This document shows positions 7,455 through 15,134 of a stretch of 64,000 nt of DNA, one piece after another. The notes below the pieces were generated by a model. It saw only the letters and a list, made by a program, of their open reading frames with translations. It did not search any database and was not told the origin of the DNA. The DNA is from VXNE01 sp963665455 (lineage in GTDB: Bacteria > Pseudomonadota > Gammaproteobacteria > Pseudomonadales > Azotimanducaceae): positions 3,596,001 to 3,660,000 of the forward strand of contig OY762279.1 in NCBI GenBank assembly GCA_963665455.1, written 5' to 3'. Each line of letters starts with the position of its first letter. The stretch's first letter is position 1. The position numbers were made by a program, and so were the translations under genes.

Positions 7455-8609
7455 ATGAGTGATTGCGGGGGGTCGTACGGGGCGTACGTCGGGTTGGACG
7501 TGCACAAGGACACGATCGCGGTGGCGGTGGCGCCGGCGGGGCGCGGGGCGCCGGAGGATCTCGGTGAGATCGCGAACCGACCGGCGGCGGTCGCCAGGCT
7601 GGCGCGGGAGTTGTGCGCGGCGCACGGCGGCGGGATGCCGTTGTTCAGCTACGAGGCGGGGCCCTGTGGGTATGGGTTGTACCGCCAGTTGCGGGAGCTG
7701 GGCTTCGACTGCGAGGTGGTGGCGCCGTCGCGCATCCCCAGGGCGCCGGCGGAGCGGGTGAAGACGGACCGTCGCGACGCGCGCAAGCTGGCGCGGCTGT
7801 CGCGCGGCGGCGAGTTGACGGCGGTGTGGGTTCCGGACGAGGACCACGAGGCGATGCGGGACCTGGTGCGGGCGCGGTCGGACCTGAAGGACGCGGAGCG
7901 CAGGGCGCGCCAGCGCCTCGGCGCGTTCCTGCTGCGCCACGACCGCCGCTGGTCGGCCGGGCGCTGGAGCAGGGCGCACTGGGCGTGGCTGGACGGCCAG
8001 CGCTTCGAGCGGGACTGGCAGGAGTGGGCGTACCGGGAGTACCTGGAGGCGGCGCGGACCGCGGGCGAGCGGGTCGCGGCGCTGACGGGCCAGCTGGAGC
8101 GGGCGTTGTCCGATTGGTCGCTGGCGCCGGTGGTGCGCGCGTTGGTGGCGTTGCGCGGCGTGGACCGGATCACGGCGGCGACGCTGCTGGCGGAGCTGGG
8201 CGACATCGGCCGCTTCGACTCGCCGCGCCAGTTGATGGCGTTCCTGGGGTTGGTGCCGAGCGAGCACAGCTCGGGCGGGCGGCGCCGCCGCGGCGCGATC
8301 ACGCGCACCGGCAACGGGGCGGCGCGGCGCGCGCTGGTGGAGTCGGCCTGGAGCTACCGGTTCCCGGCGCGGCGCACGGCGCACCTGGAACGCAAGGCGG
8401 CCGGCGCGTCCGAAGAGGCCAGGGCCATCGCGTGGCGCGCCCAGCGGCGCCTGTGCGGTCGCTACCGGCACCTGCTCGCGTCCGGCAAGAACACCAAGCA
8501 GACGACCGTGGCCGTGGCGCGCGAGCTGGCCGGCTTCGTGTGGGACATCGTCCGCGTCGAGGTGGCGCGGATGGCGGAGGCCGGCGCCGGGACGTCGGCG
8601 ACGCGTTGA
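7455..8609 (+). CDS. IS110-family DEDD transposase (copy 1)
   Basis: ATG 7455 is preferred because GGAGGGCGGG precedes it; earlier in-frame starts exist at 7374 and 7440. The 384-residue enzyme has the N-terminal RuvC-like DEDD domain: YVGLDVHKDTIAVAV near residue 10, FSYEAGPCGYGLYRQL with the conserved Glu, and VKTDRRDARKLARL with the last two acidic residues. The C-terminal Transposase_20 domain contains LVALRGVDRITAATLLAE and the serine-bearing FLGLVPSEHSSGGRRRRG. Such enzymes cut and rejoin DNA using an RNA guide encoded in the same element. The protein encoded by the second copy is identical, so both copies are recent and probably active. Confidence 0.93.
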   Translation: MSDCGGSYGAYVGLDVHKDTIAVAVAPAGRGAPEDLGEIANRPAAVARLARELCAAHGGGMPLFSYEAGPCGYGLYRQLRELGFDCEVVAPSRIPRAPAERVKTDRRDARKLARLSRGGELTAVWVPDEDHEAMRDLVRARSDLKDAERRARQRLGAFLLRHDRRWSAGRWSRAHWAWLDGQRFERDWQEWAYREYLEAARTAGERVAALTGQLERALSDWSLAPVVRALVALRGVDRITAATLLAELGDIGRFDSPRQLMAFLGLVPSEHSSGGRRRRGAITRTGNGAARRALVESAWSYRFPARRTAHLERKAAGASEEARAIAWRAQRRLCGRYRHLLASGKNTKQTTVAVARELAGFVWDIVRVEVARMAEAGAGTSATR

Positions 8610-9130
8610 CGCGCGGTTGAAGGAAGGGAGTTCGTTTCGAGTGTTGGATCGGGGCGGGGCCGGGCCGGTGTGGAGAACCCTCGGCCGGGCTACGACGGCG
8701 TCGGCGGATGGTTCGCAACGCGGACCCTCCGGCGCGACGACCCCCGCCACTAGAGAGAGGCCAGCTCCGCGACGCAGTGAGGTAGGGTCGGTAACCAATC
8801 CACGCATATCAGCATGATCCACCGTCGCAATCTGTCCGGCCCCGTCCCGACCCACCGCGCCCGCGCCGGACCCGACCCACCGCGCCCGCGCCGGACCCGG
8901 CACGGCTGGCGAACATCGCCGGCCGGGCCGGCGCCCGCGATTTCCACCGCCCGCCCACCGCCGCTCCATCATTTGCGGGGACCGCGGCCGTGGACGGCCC
9001 GTGGAAATCGCTCCGTGCCCCCGGTTGGCCGCGACACCCCGACGGGCGCCGGAAAAGGCGGGTCACGACCGTTCCGAACCGTCGCCTCGACGAACTCGGT
9101 GCGATCGGAGCACCCTGGAACGGAGTACCG
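8610..9130 (+). ncRNA. candidate guide (bridge/seek) RNA region of IS copy 1
   Basis: This is a non-coding stretch of over 500 bases inside the element, 3' of the transposase, which is where IS1111-type elements encode their guide RNA. CCGGGCTA at 8685-8692 is complementary to the target half TAGCCCGG. CACTAG at 8748-8753 contains the left target half CTAG. CATATCAG followed by CATGAT at 8805-8818 matches the right end of the element (CATATCAG) and the inverse of its left end (ATCATG). These matches are short and were found by eye, so the exact RNA boundaries and pairing are inference. A 25-bp tandem repeat lies within the region. Confidence 0.4.
8850..8899. repeat. two tandem 25-bp repeats inside the IS non-coding region
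   Basis: The unit begins ACCCACCGCGCCCGCGCCGG and occurs twice in perfect tandem, followed by a further G. The same pair occurs in the second IS copy at 33995-34044. It may form structure in the guide RNA or be a simple slippage duplication. Confidence 0.7.
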
Positions 9131-9153
9131 ATTGACAGGTCAAAACATATCAG

Positions 9154-9481
9154 CCCGCATTTCTCACCACGGGCCGCGATGATCGCCGAGGATTTTCGCC
9201 CCGTGCGCACGACGCTTGCGTCGCGCTCGCCGACCGAAGGCCTAGTGGGGCCTAAGTTTGAGGGAGCACGTGCGCGCACGGGGCGAAAAGCGCCCCGGCG
9301 CCGTTCCAACGTTTCGCTGGCGCTCAACGCTGACCCGCCTCCGGCCCAACCCCACCGCGCTCGGCGAGGGCGCGGCCAGCGGTCTGTATCCGGCCACCGA
9401 CGCTTGAGATCGAAGATAAACCCAAATCGACCAAGGACTTGCGGTCTATGCACAAGCGACTTGGTGAGAAATGCGGGCTAG
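9154..9481. mobile_element. MITE family 2, copy 1 (tip split by the IS110-type element)
   Basis: The element ends at 9481 with TGGTGAGAAATGCGGGCTAG. Its left end reads CCCGCATTTCTCACCA immediately after the IS, and the missing CTAG is the four bases left of the IS (7326-7329). Together they give a perfect 20-bp terminal inverted repeat, CTAGCCCGCATTTCTCACCA. An internal inverted pair (TTTTCGCCCCGTGCGC and its complement) is visible at about 9195-9285. It shares most of its length with the inverted copy at 48172-48432, which lacks about 70 central bases. It has no coding capacity; the family that mobilises it is not identified. Confidence 0.75.
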
Positions 9482-9530
9482 AATCCGCCTGGGACACTTG
9501 CGCCTTGAACAGCGGCGGGGGGTTTGGGAC

Positions 9531-9782
9531 ATGCCCGAGCATCGTGCTACTCCGGAGGATCATGCCTACTTCCACCACGTGGCCGCCGCCAATGCGCGCC
9601 TCGACGACCATCGGCCGCCGGCCTCCCTCGACGAGATGTTCGAGCGTCTCGAACGGATGGAGCGGTGCCTCGGGGGCCTCGGGAGGGCTGGCGTGACGGG
9701 TTCTGACGACGGCGACCTCGCATCGCATCTGGCCTACATTGAACGGCTTCGAAGCATCGATCCCGCGTACCGCGCTCAGTGA
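9531..9782 (+). CDS. small acidic protein, possible partner of a nucleotidyltransferase toxin
   Basis: ATG 9531 opens an 83-residue ORF with helical, charged content (LDEMFERLERMERCLGG, then HLAYIERLRSIDPAYRAQ). It overlaps the start of a truncated nucleotidyltransferase reading frame by more than 40 bases, in the manner of a toxin-antitoxin pair. No family is recognised. The gene lies just outside MITE family 2, and its partner is broken, so it may be an orphan. Confidence 0.45.
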   Translation: MPEHRATPEDHAYFHHVAAANARLDDHRPPASLDEMFERLERMERCLGGLGRAGVTGSDDGDLASHLAYIERLRSIDPAYRAQ

Positions 9783-9918
9783 ACTGGCCCGGCTGCTCGA
9801 TGGCCGGTCCATCCGTTGGGCGCTGATCGGTGGGCTGGCCGCGAATCGCTATCGCCGAACGCCGGGGCACACCTTCGACGTCGACGTGCTGGATCGGTGG
9901 CGGAGTTTGGCCGGCTGA
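9739..9918 (+). pseudogene. truncated nucleotidyltransferase (MNT/AbiEii-like) remnant
   Basis: A TTG start at 9739 opens a short frame reading SELARLLDGRSIRWALIGG, then LAANRYRRTPGHTFDVDVL. This is the N-terminal part of a nucleotidyltransferase domain, with the GG motif and the DVD metal site. It runs off into unrelated sequence and stops at 9918, so about two thirds of the domain is missing. Intact members of this family (compare 38817-39389) are near 190 residues. It is a decayed gene or a very short relic. Confidence 0.5.
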
Positions 9919-10013
9919 TCGGGGGCGGGGTTGCCATCGCCGCGCCTACGGCATCAAGGGATGACGCGCTCCGCGCCCTCCGGTAGTCTCGCTCCGATTT
10001 CGGCGCCCGAACC

Positions 10014-10892
10014 GTGAACACCTCGGCGGAGGAGCAAGACGCGATGCAGACCCTGACTCCGGCACAACGCACGCAGTGGCAGGTGGACGGCTACCTGCAC
10101 CTCGAACAGGTCTTCGACGCCGACGAGGTGAACTTCTACTGCGACCAGATGGACCGCTTCCGGCAGGTGCCGGGCTACGAGCCGGACCGTCGGCCGGAAC
10201 TGCCCATCGGCCACTACAGTTGGATGGACCACACGCCGGACCTCGATCCAGACGGGTTCATGGACCGCCGGGAGCTGCTGACCTACCACCAAGGCTTCAT
10301 CGACCTCATCGACCGCGCCCCGGTGTTCGACTACATCGTCGACGTCATGGGGCCGAACATTCTCCTCAGCATGACGCAGGCGATCGTGCGCCCCTCCGGC
10401 GAGGACTCCCACTGCTACACGCACACCGACGGCGGCGAGTCCTTGAGGACCATCCGCGTGTCCGAGTCGAGCCCGCCCATCGCGATGAAGGCGATGTACC
10501 TCTTGACCGACGTGACCGAGCCGAACAGCGGTAACCTGACGGTCTTCCCGGGCAGCCACATGCGTCCGATTCCGCTGCCGGGCGAGCGCACCATGACACC
10601 GTACTCTCCGGGGGCCGCGCAGCTCATGGGCAAGGCGGGCGACGTGTACCTATTCCCCCACGCCCTCTGGCATGGCCCGAGCCGCAACTTGTCGGGCCGC
10701 AGCCGCCGTTGCCTGCTCTACAACTATTGCCAGCTCTGGGTGCGCTGCTACGACTACCACACGATCCCCCCTGTCGCCCAGCGCTGCACGCCGCGCCAAC
10801 GCAGGCTGCTCGGCGATCTTGGCTACGACTTCATGCCGGGGTCGTACTTCTACGTGCCGAAGGATCAGGAGGAGGTGATCGCGGCGGGTTGA
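10014..10892 (+). CDS. phytanoyl-CoA dioxygenase (PhyH) family oxygenase 1
   Basis: The 292-residue protein has the Fe(II)/2-oxoglutarate oxygenase fold of the PhyH family. The iron triad is visible: His-x-Asp in CYTHTDGG near residues 138-140 and the distal His in FPHALWHGPSRN near 218-224. A nearby Arg-rich stretch (GRSRRCLLYNY) can bind 2-oxoglutarate. The GTG at 10014 gives the listed start; ATG 10044 is an alternative. The substrate cannot be deduced. A second, distant PhyH protein is at 41876-42973. The neighbours (carboxylesterase, TonB receptor, sulfatases) suggest degradation of an oxygenated organic compound. Confidence 0.83.
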   Translation: MNTSAEEQDAMQTLTPAQRTQWQVDGYLHLEQVFDADEVNFYCDQMDRFRQVPGYEPDRRPELPIGHYSWMDHTPDLDPDGFMDRRELLTYHQGFIDLIDRAPVFDYIVDVMGPNILLSMTQAIVRPSGEDSHCYTHTDGGESLRTIRVSESSPPIAMKAMYLLTDVTEPNSGNLTVFPGSHMRPIPLPGERTMTPYSPGAAQLMGKAGDVYLFPHALWHGPSRNLSGRSRRCLLYNYCQLWVRCYDYHTIPPVAQRCTPRQRRLLGDLGYDFMPGSYFYVPKDQEEVIAAG

Positions 10893-10963
10893 TGGACCAG
10901 GTGGACGACAACTTGGTCGAGCAGGAGCGCGCCTGGAGTTCACCGATCTGGCTGAAGCAATAG
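10892..10963 (+). pseudogene. relic of a DUF3604 C-terminus
   Basis: A 23-codon frame overlapping the PhyH stop ends in EQERAWSSPIWLKQ. This closely matches the extreme C-terminus of the intact DUF3604 protein in this window (LQERAWTSPIWVRPG, ending at 38776). Nothing else of the domain remains. It looks like the tail of a deleted DUF3604 gene that once preceded the carboxylesterase. Confidence 0.5.
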
Positions 10964-10988
10964 AAAAACAATAGAAAGGAACCCATTG

Positions 10989-12707
10989 ATGAGGCATCGC
11001 CGCGAGATTCTCCTGCGGACCGCGCTGCCGGCCGTGCTGGCGATGGCCGTGTGCGCGTGCTCCGAGCGGGAGTCGGGACCCTCGTCCCCGCGACCGGCTG
11101 GGGAACCGGAGGCAATGGCCGACCAGGTGACACGGGAGGTCGCAGTGACCGGCGGAGTCATCCGGGGAACGGTAGGGCACGGGGGCTCCGGCCGATCCGT
11201 CCTCCGCCAGTACCACGGCATCCCCTATGCCGCCGCCCCCGTCGGGGCCCTCCGCTGGGCGCCGACGGCACCGGTGACGCCCTGGGAGGGCGTGCTGGAC
11301 GCGAGCGAGCCCGGTCCGATCTGCATCCAGCGCACCCGCGTCGGCGTGCCGTTCTATGATCGTCCGCCGGATGCGGAACTACCGGAGCAGAGCGAGGACT
11401 GCCTGACGCTGAACGTCTGGACCGAGGCCGACCGCCGGGACGAACGCCGCCCGGTCATGGTGTGGATCCACGGGGGCGGGCTACAGGGTGGCTGGGGATC
11501 CGAGCAATCCGGGCGGTTGCTGGCGGGGCACGGTGCCGTCGTCGTGACCTTCAACTACCGCCTGGGCCGTCTCGGATTCCTGGCCCATCCCGAACTAACC
11601 GCGGAGAACCCCGACGGGGCGTCCGGCAATCAGGGCTTCCGCGACCAGATCCAGGCCCTCCATTGGGTCCGGGACAACATCGCGCAGTTCGGCGGCGATC
11701 CGGGCAACGTCACGATTTTCGGGGAGTCCGCGGGCGCCTACAGCGTCTCCGCGATGCAGGCCAGTCCGCTCGCGCGGGGGCTCTTCCACCGGGTGATCGG
11801 GCAGAGCGGCGGCGGCTTCCAGCCCATGTCGCACCGGACTGCGGACCGCACCTACGCGCCGTCCGCGGAGAAGCTCGGCCTGCAGTTCGCCGCGGCGGTG
11901 CTCGGCGAGCAGCAGGACCGGTCCCTCGCGGCCCTGCGGGAGGTTCCGGCCGCGGCGATCTTGGCCACCGCGGAGTCGAACCGCCTGTTCAACACCTACG
12001 AGTTTCTTCCCACCGTGGACGGCGACGTGCTGCCCGAGGACATCGGCGCGATCTTCGCCGCCGGCCGCCAGGCGGACGTGCCGACCCTGGTCGGGTCCAC
12101 GGACGACGAGGGGAACGCGCTGATCGTGGCATTCGTGCGGTTCATGGGGGCCGGAAAATCGGGATTCGCGAAGTTCGTCGGCGCGATGCTCCCTGAGACC
12201 CGGGAAGAGATCGAGACACACTACGCTGCCGCGACCGACGCGGAGGCGATGCGGTTCTGGGCGCACCTGTTCACGGACCTGACCTTCACCTACCCGATGC
12301 GCGCCTGGGCAAGGGGCATGGCGCCGCTGACGAGCGATGCCTGGCTTTACTGGTTCACCTGGCACCCCCCGATCGCGGATGCCGACGCCTACGGGGCCTT
12401 CCACGGGGCGACGCAGTCGTACCTGTTCGACGGCCTGGCGCGGTTCCGGACGGTGCCGACGGATGCGGACCGGGAGTTTGCGCGGACGATGGCCGAGACC
12501 TGGGTGCGGTTCGCGGCCACCGGAGACCCCAACGGCGGGGATCTGCCGGAGTGGCCGGCGTTCACGCCGGCGAACGAGGCCTACCTGGAACTGGGGCCGA
12601 CGATCCGCGCAGGTGACCACCTGCGCATCCCGGAGATCGCGCTCATCGAGCTGGCCTGGGCCGAGCGGCGGCGCGCCAACGCAGGCGCCACGCCACCGGA
12701 AACATGA
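10989..12707 (+). CDS. type-B carboxylesterase lipoprotein (para-nitrobenzyl-esterase-like)
   Basis: ATG 10989 follows AAAGGAA at a suitable spacing; a TTG three bases earlier is in frame. The N-terminus is a signal peptide ending in a lipobox-like AVCAC (residues 19-23), so a periplasmic or outer-membrane lipoprotein is likely. The 572-residue enzyme has the alpha/beta hydrolase marks of the COesterase family: QYHGIPYAAAPVG, SEDCLTLNVW, MVWIHGGGLQGG (oxyanion hole), catalytic Ser in FGESAGAYS near 246, Glu in STDDEGNAL near 371, and His in GAFHGATQ near 470. It would hydrolyse an ester taken up or met in the periplasm. It precedes the TonB receptor by 139 bases. Confidence 0.9.
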   Translation: MRHRREILLRTALPAVLAMAVCACSERESGPSSPRPAGEPEAMADQVTREVAVTGGVIRGTVGHGGSGRSVLRQYHGIPYAAAPVGALRWAPTAPVTPWEGVLDASEPGPICIQRTRVGVPFYDRPPDAELPEQSEDCLTLNVWTEADRRDERRPVMVWIHGGGLQGGWGSEQSGRLLAGHGAVVVTFNYRLGRLGFLAHPELTAENPDGASGNQGFRDQIQALHWVRDNIAQFGGDPGNVTIFGESAGAYSVSAMQASPLARGLFHRVIGQSGGGFQPMSHRTADRTYAPSAEKLGLQFAAAVLGEQQDRSLAALREVPAAAILATAESNRLFNTYEFLPTVDGDVLPEDIGAIFAAGRQADVPTLVGSTDDEGNALIVAFVRFMGAGKSGFAKFVGAMLPETREEIETHYAAATDAEAMRFWAHLFTDLTFTYPMRAWARGMAPLTSDAWLYWFTWHPPIADADAYGAFHGATQSYLFDGLARFRTVPTDADREFARTMAETWVRFAATGDPNGGDLPEWPAFTPANEAYLELGPTIRAGDHLRIPEIALIELAWAERRRANAGATPPET

Positions 12708-12846
12708 CAGCACGGACTTTCCCGCGAGGCTTGCCCGTCGCCCCCGGTAACGATAGGCTGCTCCAAAAGGGGAGTGTCCTCCCGCAGGAGGAACCGCGTT
12801 CGCAAGTTCGCTGGCAAAACCGCCTCGGGGCAAGTGAGAGATAGTC

Positions 12847-15081
12847 ATGAGGAGTTTCGTGTTGCGGCTTGCAGCCGCCGCCTTGGTCGTCGCGCTTGGG
12901 GCTTCCCAAGCGGTAATGGCGCAACCGGAATCCGAGCCTGGGTCGCGAATGCTCGAAGAAATCGTCGTGACGGCCACGCGTCGCGACGAGTCCATGCAGG
13001 ATGTACCCATATCACTGTCCGTCCTCACCGACGACGACGTTGCGAGCACGGGCGCCGCGAACTTGCGAGACGTCGCAGGCCTGGTGCCCAACTTCGTTTA
13101 TGGGACTAGCATCAACGAAGTAACGGCAGACATCACGATCCGGGGCATCTATACCCAGGTCAACCCCGCCCAGATAGGGTTCGAGCAAAACGTCAATGTC
13201 TATGTCGACGGCGTCTACATGGGCAAGCAGTTCTCCGCCAACGCGGATCTCGGCCAGACCGAGCGTATCGAGGTCTTGCGCGGCCCCCAAGGTACGCTGT
13301 TCGGCAAGAACGCCATTGCCGGCGCCATCAACATCATCAGCAAGAAACCGGGAAACGAGTTTGAAGGCAGCGTCAGCGTGGACGTCGGCAGTCGTGACTT
13401 CACTCACCTCAAGGGGACGATCAACATTCCGATTGTCCATGACCGGCTGGCGCTGCGCATTTCCGCGGGAGACCGAGTCCAGGACGGTTTCGTGACCAAC
13501 GTTACTCGCCAGGGCGACGATCCCGGCAGTGTGGACCATACCAGCGGCCGGATTCAGTTGCGCTACATGGGGGATCGGATGACGGTCGATCTGGCCCATG
13601 ACTTTTCCAGACTTAGAACCGAAGACTACTTTCAGGAATGGGTTGGGGTCGGTATCGTCAATCCCTTTTTCGACGGCAAGAAGCACACTATCAGCAACAA
13701 TGTCCCTCAGACCTCGTCCGTTGATCTGGCGGGAACGGCGCTGACCGTCGAGTACGTCTTTGAAAACGACTACACGTTGACCTCCATCAGCTCATGGCGT
13801 GAAGATGAGGGTTTCTTCGAGACTGATATAGACCTTTCGCCCCTCAACCTTTTCGCCTTTTCCACGTTGATGGAGCCCGACCAATTCACCCAGGAGCTAC
13901 GAATCACGTCTCCGGCCGGAGGCGCGTTCGACTTCGTCACTGGCCTATATTACATCGATCAGTTTACCAGGGGGCACGATAGGGCGTTCCCCGGTACCAG
14001 ATTCGGTCCGGCACAGGGCGAGTTTACCCAGGGCCGGGACGTTGATGTCGAGGGCCTGTCTGCGTTCGTGCATGGCAACTACCACTTCAGTGATGCGCTG
14101 ACGCTCTTTGCGGGTCTGCGCTATCTGACCGAGACCAAGAAGTCGGTCAGCCATGCCCTCACTTGCCCCACCAATCCCATTACCTGCAGGGCGTTCAGGC
14201 TGCCTACGCGTACCGAGCCGCTGGCGGCCCCGGTCGACCTGGAGACGGATGAACCCACCGGCTCGGTCGGTCTCCGCTACAACATCAACGATAACGTGAT
14301 GGTGTACGGCAGTATCGCGCGCGGGGTCAAGTCGGCCGCGGTGAACAACTCGCGCGACCCGGTAGCTGACTACGCGAAGGGGGTACTGGTGGCTGACCCT
14401 TCGTTTGTCACCAGCTACGAGCTCGGCGTAAAGGCAAGCCTGATGGATCGACGGGCGGAGCTGAATTTGGCGATCTTCGACATGAACTACACGGATTTGC
14501 AGGTGCGAACAAGTTGTTCGACCTGTGGAGCGGGGGGTCTGCCGGAAGTGAGGTTCACCAATGCGGCCAGGGCTTCGACCCGTGGGTTCGAGCTTGATTT
14601 TCATGCGTTGGCCACCGACAGTCTGCGGATTATGGCCGGTGTCGGCAATATGGAGTCGCAATACGATCGTTTCCCAGGCGCCACGAACGTCAAGACGGCG
14701 ATGATTATCGATGCTTCTGGCCTCGAGCTTGCGTATGCACCGGAATGGACGATCAACCTTGCCGTCGAGCACCGCCTGGAGATCGCTGGTGGCACGCTGA
14801 CGTCGCGGCTCGGCATGCAATACATTGACGAGAGGTATGGGCGCGGCACGGTCGCCAACAATATCGAGGAGTTGATCCCCAGCCAGACTCTGGTGAATGG
14901 CCGGTTCAGCTATCGGCCCCGGGGCGGCAACTGGGGGGTGGCGGCGTGGGTGAAGAACGCCACGGACGACGACACGCGGGTACACGCTACGTTTGCGGCA
15001 GGAGGCTTGGGCGGCCGGGGTGCGCTGGGCCAGTTTCAGCAGCCGAGGACCTACGGGGTGACGCTCGACTACCGGTTCTAG
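12847..15081 (+). CDS. TonB-dependent outer-membrane receptor
   Basis: The 744-residue protein starts at ATG 12847. A signal peptide (LRLAAAALVVALGASQAVMA) is followed by a TonB-box-like EEIVVTATRRDE and the plug domain, with ISLSVLTDDDVASTGAANLRD and VEVLRGPQGTLFG-type sequence (ERIEVLRGPQGTLFGKNAIA). A beta-barrel follows, and the chain ends in Phe (YGVTLDYRF), as is usual for outer-membrane barrels. The sequence resembles the sphingomonad/gammaproteobacterial Fe- or organic-substrate receptors more than Sus-type transporters, and there is no SusD gene. Its place between a carboxylesterase and two sulfatases suggests uptake of the compound those enzymes process. Confidence 0.92.
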   Translation: MRSFVLRLAAAALVVALGASQAVMAQPESEPGSRMLEEIVVTATRRDESMQDVPISLSVLTDDDVASTGAANLRDVAGLVPNFVYGTSINEVTADITIRGIYTQVNPAQIGFEQNVNVYVDGVYMGKQFSANADLGQTERIEVLRGPQGTLFGKNAIAGAINIISKKPGNEFEGSVSVDVGSRDFTHLKGTINIPIVHDRLALRISAGDRVQDGFVTNVTRQGDDPGSVDHTSGRIQLRYMGDRMTVDLAHDFSRLRTEDYFQEWVGVGIVNPFFDGKKHTISNNVPQTSSVDLAGTALTVEYVFENDYTLTSISSWREDEGFFETDIDLSPLNLFAFSTLMEPDQFTQELRITSPAGGAFDFVTGLYYIDQFTRGHDRAFPGTRFGPAQGEFTQGRDVDVEGLSAFVHGNYHFSDALTLFAGLRYLTETKKSVSHALTCPTNPITCRAFRLPTRTEPLAAPVDLETDEPTGSVGLRYNINDNVMVYGSIARGVKSAAVNNSRDPVADYAKGVLVADPSFVTSYELGVKASLMDRRAELNLAIFDMNYTDLQVRTSCSTCGAGGLPEVRFTNAARASTRGFELDFHALATDSLRIMAGVGNMESQYDRFPGATNVKTAMIIDASGLELAYAPEWTINLAVEHRLEIAGGTLTSRLGMQYIDERYGRGTVANNIEELIPSQTLVNGRFSYRPRGGNWGVAAWVKNATDDDTRVHATFAAGGLGGRGALGQFQQPRTYGVTLDYRF

Positions 15082-15134
15082 ATTTGGGTAGCGGAGAGTA
15101 TGCAGTGGCCGCCGCTAGCACCCGGGAGCGCACG

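Larger units (their letters stand above)
7330..9153 (+). mobile_element. IS110-family (IS1111-type) insertion sequence, copy 1
   Basis: The element is 1824 bp, counting one AG core, and matches the inverted copy at 33741-35564. Bases shared by the two copies run 7325-9157. The copies differ immediately outside CCTAG on the left and CAGCCCG on the right, which gives an AG core and the target CCTAGCCCG. It has subterminal inverted repeats, ATGTTTTGACCTG near the left end and CAGGTCAAAACAT near the right, as expected for the IS1111 subgroup. It contains one transposase gene and about 540 bases of 3' non-coding DNA. It is inserted between the CTAG that ends the IS5-type MITE and the CCCGCATTT of a second MITE. 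No long target duplication is made, in keeping with the family. Confidence 0.9.

Noticed and set aside
7326..8972. A 548-residue minus-strand frame over the IS transposase
   Set aside because: It is antisense to a transposase with complete catalytic motifs. The frame is Arg/Pro-rich and has no domain.
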